Source: Phycisphaerales bacterium (lineage in GTDB: Bacteria > Planctomycetota > Phycisphaerae > Phycisphaerales > UBA1924). Taken from it: a stretch of 64,000 bases of DNA. A model generated the notes under the pieces. It was not told the origin of the DNA, did no database searches, and saw only the letters and a program-made list of their open reading frames with translations. A program made the translations under genes and the position numbers. The first letter of the stretch is position 1; each line of letters starts with the position of its first letter. The stretch spans positions 62,001-126,000 of the forward strand of contig JADYYE010000036.1 of NCBI GenBank assembly GCA_020853815.1, given 5' to 3'. Positions 61,348 through 64,000 of this stretch are shown here, in pieces.

Positions 61348-61785
61348 ATGGCAAAGGGAAAAAGAACAAGTCGCCGTGCCAAGTCACCCGCGCGCGTGAC
61401 CTGCAGTTGTCTGGTCCTGTGCGACGAGGTGGTTCAGACTCATGCTCGCGACAAGCACACGCTCCAGGGGATTATCGGGGCCATGGTGGCCCCTTCCATC
61501 CAGCCGATCGCGGGTCCATTTGTCGCGTATCTCCGATTATCCAACGTACATTCCGATGAACGGGTGACCGTGGCGCTCGAATCACCAAGCGGCGAGAAAG
61601 TCTGGGAATTCGAGGCCCAACTTCTCAACCGGAACGATCCGCTTGCCGTACATACCCTCATCGCTCGGATTGGACAGTTTCGACTGCCTGCGTCGGGTCG
61701 GCATATGCTTGTTGCGAGCCACGACGGCGTGCCGGTCGCCCAAAGCCCCATCGAAGTGCGAATAATCGAGCTAGGTGTCGAATGA
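61348..61785 (+). CDS. DUF6941-type protein
   Basis: A 145-residue protein with a Lys/Arg-rich start. A domain resembling DUF6941 follows, with VTCSCLVLCDEVVQ then HTLQGIIGAMVAP and alternating strands (RVTVALESPSGEKVWEFEA). The function of this family is unknown, and the strand pattern suggests a small beta-sandwich. The stop overlaps the start of the next small gene by four bases, so the three genes 61348-62397 should be co-translated. It may supply a third component to the downstream MazF-type pair. Confidence 0.6.
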   Translation: MAKGKRTSRRAKSPARVTCSCLVLCDEVVQTHARDKHTLQGIIGAMVAPSIQPIAGPFVAYLRLSNVHSDERVTVALESPSGEKVWEFEAQLLNRNDPLAVHTLIARIGQFRLPASGRHMLVASHDGVPVAQSPIEVRIIELGVE

Positions 61786-62000
61786 AGCCAGAACTCTCCA
61801 ATTCGAAGCAGCCCGCGGATTTCAGCACGGAGACGACGATTGGCGGACGGCAGGCGGGCGTGAGCATCCGATGGACCGTGAAGCCCCAGACCGACTCCGC
61901 GATTGACGCGCTCAACAAGAGACTTACGGCCGAGCACACGCGGCTCGAACGTAAGGCTCGCGCGAATACCCGACGACTGACCGGCCGCGAATCGCTCTGA
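61782..62000 (+). CDS. Small antitoxin-like protein
   Basis: A 72-residue protein, charged and mainly helical towards the C-terminus (DALNKRLTAEHTRLERKARA), with a flexible N-terminal half (KPQTDSA). Size and position, directly upstream of the MazF/PemK-type gene, fit an antitoxin, but no standard DNA-binding motif (AbrB, RHH or Phd) is seen. Its ATG overlaps the DUF6941-like stop, and its own stop is followed by the toxin gene after 16 bases. Confidence 0.55.
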   Translation: MKPELSNSKQPADFSTETTIGGRQAGVSIRWTVKPQTDSAIDALNKRLTAEHTRLERKARANTRRLTGRESL

Positions 62001-62016
62001 CCGGTACACTCGCGCT

Positions 62017-62397
62017 GTGAATCGCGCGATCAGACAAGGACAAGTCTACTGGGTCGACGACGTCCCACCCCTCGATGGCGAGCGGATGAAGCGTCGCCCG
62101 GTGGTCGTGCTCAGTCCGCCACAGATCACAAGCGGGCCGGATGAGAAGTTGATCGTTGTCGCGATCACGACCAAGCCTGGACGCCGCAGCGCGATCGCCA
62201 TCCCCTCGAAAGCGACGCACGAGCGGAGTACGTCCGGGCTCACGAAGCCCGCGTGGGCTGTGCCTGCATGGTTTCTTTCGGTGGACCGATCTCGTCTCGT
62301 GGACCTCGCGGGCTTCGTATCTGGCACGACACTCTCTTCAATCATGGAAGCGACCCTTGCGGCCATGGATGCTGCGCAGGGCGGCGGATCGCCGTAG
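62017..62397 (+). CDS. MazF/PemK-type mRNA endonuclease toxin
   Basis: A 126-residue protein of the PemK/MazF family with GQVYWVDD near the N-terminus, RRPVVVLSPP, and strands ending LIVVAITTKPG, the core SH3-like barrel. The C-terminal part keeps FLSVDRSRLVDLAGFVSG. Such toxins cut mRNA at short motifs and are held off by a partner antitoxin. GTG start at 62017. The proximity of the small upstream gene and the DUF6941-like gene makes a three-gene unit. Confidence 0.82.
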   Translation: MNRAIRQGQVYWVDDVPPLDGERMKRRPVVVLSPPQITSGPDEKLIVVAITTKPGRRSAIAIPSKATHERSTSGLTKPAWAVPAWFLSVDRSRLVDLAGFVSGTTLSSIMEATLAAMDAAQGGGSP

Positions 62398-62431
62398 CTT
62401 GACTCTCCTCCCTCCTCCGCCACCATCCCTC

Positions 62432-62983
62432 ATGGCCACTTCGCTCAACTCCGTCGACCCCGCCCTCGCCGATTTTCTCCGCGCCCAGCACGTCTTCTTC
62501 GTCGCGACCGCGCCCCTCTCGCCCCACGGGCACATCAACCTCTCGCCCAAGGGCCTCGACACCTTCGCGATCCTCGATCCGCGCACCGTCGCCTACCTCG
62601 ATCTCACCGGCAGCGGCGTCGAAACCATCGCCCACCTCAAGGAAAACGCCCGCATCGTCCTCATGTTCTGCGCCTTCGATGGCCCGCCGAAGATCGTTCG
62701 CATCCACGGCACGGGCCGCGCGATCGAAGCTCCATCCCCCGATTTCGAGCCGCTCGCCGCCCGCTTCCCTGCGCGCCCCGGCGCGCGGGCCATCATCCGC
62801 ATCGACGTCGCGCGCGTCGCCGTCTCGTGCGGCTTCGGCGTCCCGCTCATGGACTTCAAGGGAGAACGCCCGACCCTCGACGACTGGTCACGCGCCAAGG
62901 GCGACGACGGCCTGCGCGCTTACCAACGCAAGAAGAACGCCGCCAGCCTCGACGGCCTGCCGGGGCTCGGCGCGCATGACTGA
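62432..62983 (+). CDS. Pyridoxamine 5'-phosphate oxidase-family protein
   Basis: A 183-residue protein with the flavin-reductase/PNPOx split-barrel layout: HVFFVATAPLSPHGHINLSPKG, then RTVAYLDLTGSG, VETIAHLKENARIVLMFCAF and KIVRIHGTGRAI. The family includes FMN-binding oxidoreductases and heme or F420-dependent variants, so the exact substrate is not known. The ATG at 62432 gives the conserved start. It follows the MazF-type gene by 34 bases but is unlikely to be part of the TA unit. Confidence 0.82.
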   Translation: MATSLNSVDPALADFLRAQHVFFVATAPLSPHGHINLSPKGLDTFAILDPRTVAYLDLTGSGVETIAHLKENARIVLMFCAFDGPPKIVRIHGTGRAIEAPSPDFEPLAARFPARPGARAIIRIDVARVAVSCGFGVPLMDFKGERPTLDDWSRAKGDDGLRAYQRKKNAASLDGLPGLGAHD

Positions 62984-63020
62984 CTCACGCCCACCCCGTG
63001 TCGCGAGCCGTGCTCAGTTC

Positions 63021-63062
63021 CAGTTCCATTGCCCATTGCCCATTGCCCATTTCCAATTGCCT
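63021..63062. repeat. Heptanucleotide array downstream of the PNPOx-family gene
   Basis: CAGTTCC, CATTGCC (three times), CATTTCC, AATTGCC, starting 37 bases after the stop codon. In CC-first register this is CCATTGC, the same frame as the CCNAGTG arrays at 19531, 24410, 36107 and 54004. Confidence 0.85.
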
Positions 63063-63152
63063 CGTCCGCGCACTCGACGCTCAACCAACGTCGATTCCAG
63101 TTGAGCCGAGTTCATCCGCACGCGCCTCTCCGTATTCCGTTAGCATCTCCCC

Positions 63153-63842
63153 ATGTCCGCGCCGCGCCCAACCCCGATCCCGATCCCCGAAGGCTGCGAG
63201 CGCGCCCTCTTCTTCGGCGGCACCTTCGACCCGCCCCACGCCGCCCACCTCGACCTCGCCTGCGCCGTCCGCGATGATTGGATGGGCGACGACGCCGCGC
63301 TCGTCGTCATTCCCGCGGCCCGCTCCCCCCACAAGCCGTCCAACCCCATCGCATCCGACGCCGATCGCGTCGCCATGTTGCGCCTGGCCGCCAAGCGCCG
63401 CGTCAACGTCTTCGTGTGGACCGACGAGATCGACCGCGAAGGCCCCAGCTACACCATCGACACGCTCCAGCGCGCCCGAGAGCAGCGCCCCGACACGACC
63501 ATGCGCCTCCTGATCGGCAGCGACCAGGCCCGCGAGTTCCATCGTTGGAAGCAGCCGCGCGAGATCATCGAGATCGCCGACCCGATCGTCATGCTCCGCC
63601 CGCCCGACACGCACGGGCGGCACCTGCTCGCCGCGATGCGCAAGGAGGATTTCTGGAGCGAAGAGGAACTCGCCAAGTGGTCCACGCGCCTCGAAACGCG
63701 CACCAGCAACGAGACTTCTTCCACGCAAGTGCGCGAGATCCTTGCCCGCAACCCCGACTCGCCCGATCTCGACGAACTCATCGACCCCGAAGTCCGCGTC
63801 TACATCACCGCGGCGGATCTTTATCGCGCCGATCGCCACTGA
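63153..63842 (+). CDS. nadD: Nicotinate-nucleotide adenylyltransferase NadD
   Basis: A 229-residue nucleotidyltransferase with GGTFDPPHAAH (22-32, including the HxxH-type motif) and the C-terminal SSTQVREIL that binds phosphate. The family adenylates nicotinate mononucleotide to make deamido-NAD in NAD synthesis. An added N-terminal stretch of about 18 residues (PRPTPIPIPEG) is unusual but does not touch the active site. The start at 63153 is the first ATG in frame. Confidence 0.9.
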   Translation: MSAPRPTPIPIPEGCERALFFGGTFDPPHAAHLDLACAVRDDWMGDDAALVVIPAARSPHKPSNPIASDADRVAMLRLAAKRRVNVFVWTDEIDREGPSYTIDTLQRAREQRPDTTMRLLIGSDQAREFHRWKQPREIIEIADPIVMLRPPDTHGRHLLAAMRKEDFWSEEELAKWSTRLETRTSNETSSTQVREILARNPDSPDLDELIDPEVRVYITAADLYRADRH

Positions 63843-64000
63843 ACAACGCCACCGCGGCGAGGCGTGCGCGATCAGACACCGACGACGTGCCTCCCGCGCC
63901 AACGTCCCACAGGCCAAACCCGCGCGAGGTTCTTCGCGTCGGCACTCCAGCGCGTTGTCGCAGCCATCCGAGACGATCATCCTTCGCGGGGCGATCCCGA

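Overview
The window is high-GC DNA that most probably comes from a planctomycete of the class Phycisphaerae. The evidence is a cluster of markers. There is a PVC-type small basic protein (2691-2852), a surface protein ending in VPAPGA, a hydrophobic helix and Arg-Arg-Arg-Arg, a relative of it ending in two dockerin-like calcium loops, a pseudopilin, several uncharacterised proteins of planctomycete type, and an LpxI-type lipid A enzyme that implies a Gram-negative outer membrane. No rRNA, tRNA, CRISPR array, transposase or phage gene was found.

Layout. 62-972 is a Panacea-type toxin-antitoxin pair. 1079-9146 is mixed housekeeping: nuoI, a SPOR-like protein, the small basic protein, an aminotransferase, a GT39-type glycosyltransferase, mutL and a membrane protein. 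9862-13270 is fliD-fliS. 13368-18547 is on the minus strand: a TlpA-like thioredoxin, holB, an anchored DUF3299-like protein and an ABC/FtsX pair. 18708-22561, also minus, holds two paralogous secreted proteins, a pseudopilin, a His-rich membrane protein behind an 18-bp palindrome, and a PAS-LuxR regulator. 22943-26048 has crcB, a LOG-family enzyme, an S4-less TlyA-like methyltransferase and lpxI. 26285-32557 is a co-directional run of uncharacterised planctomycete genes (ribbon protein, conserved protein, lipoprotein, RDD membrane protein, TPR protein).

32599-56247 is one long flagellar locus in a single direction: a FlgN-like chaperone, a histidine kinase and sigma-54 activator, then flgB-flgC-fliE-fliF-fliG-fliH-fliI-fliJ-motE-like-fliK-flgD-flagellar operon protein-flgE-motA-like-fliL-fliN-fliO-fliP-fliQ-fliR-flhB-flhA. 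It encodes the basal body, C-ring, export ATPase complex, export gate and hook. fliM, motB, flagellin and the hook-filament junction genes are not in the window. A sigma-54-like promoter just before flgB and the adjacent kinase/activator pair suggest FlrBC/FleSR-type control.

56371-63842 contains a second TlpA-like protein, a lipoprotein, a LuxR regulator, a eukaryote-type UDP-galactopyranose mutase, a three-gene unit of DUF6941 + small protein + MazF/PemK toxin, a PNPOx-family protein and nadD. The last 158 bases show nothing recognisable.

The non-coding DNA is unusually structured. Six short arrays of seven-base units (CCNAGTG-like) and one array of an eight-base unit all lie directly at or after stop codons. 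A palindromic family with arms GGACCTGAG...AGGTCC occurs three times, and there is a 35-base CT tract upstream of a surface-protein gene.
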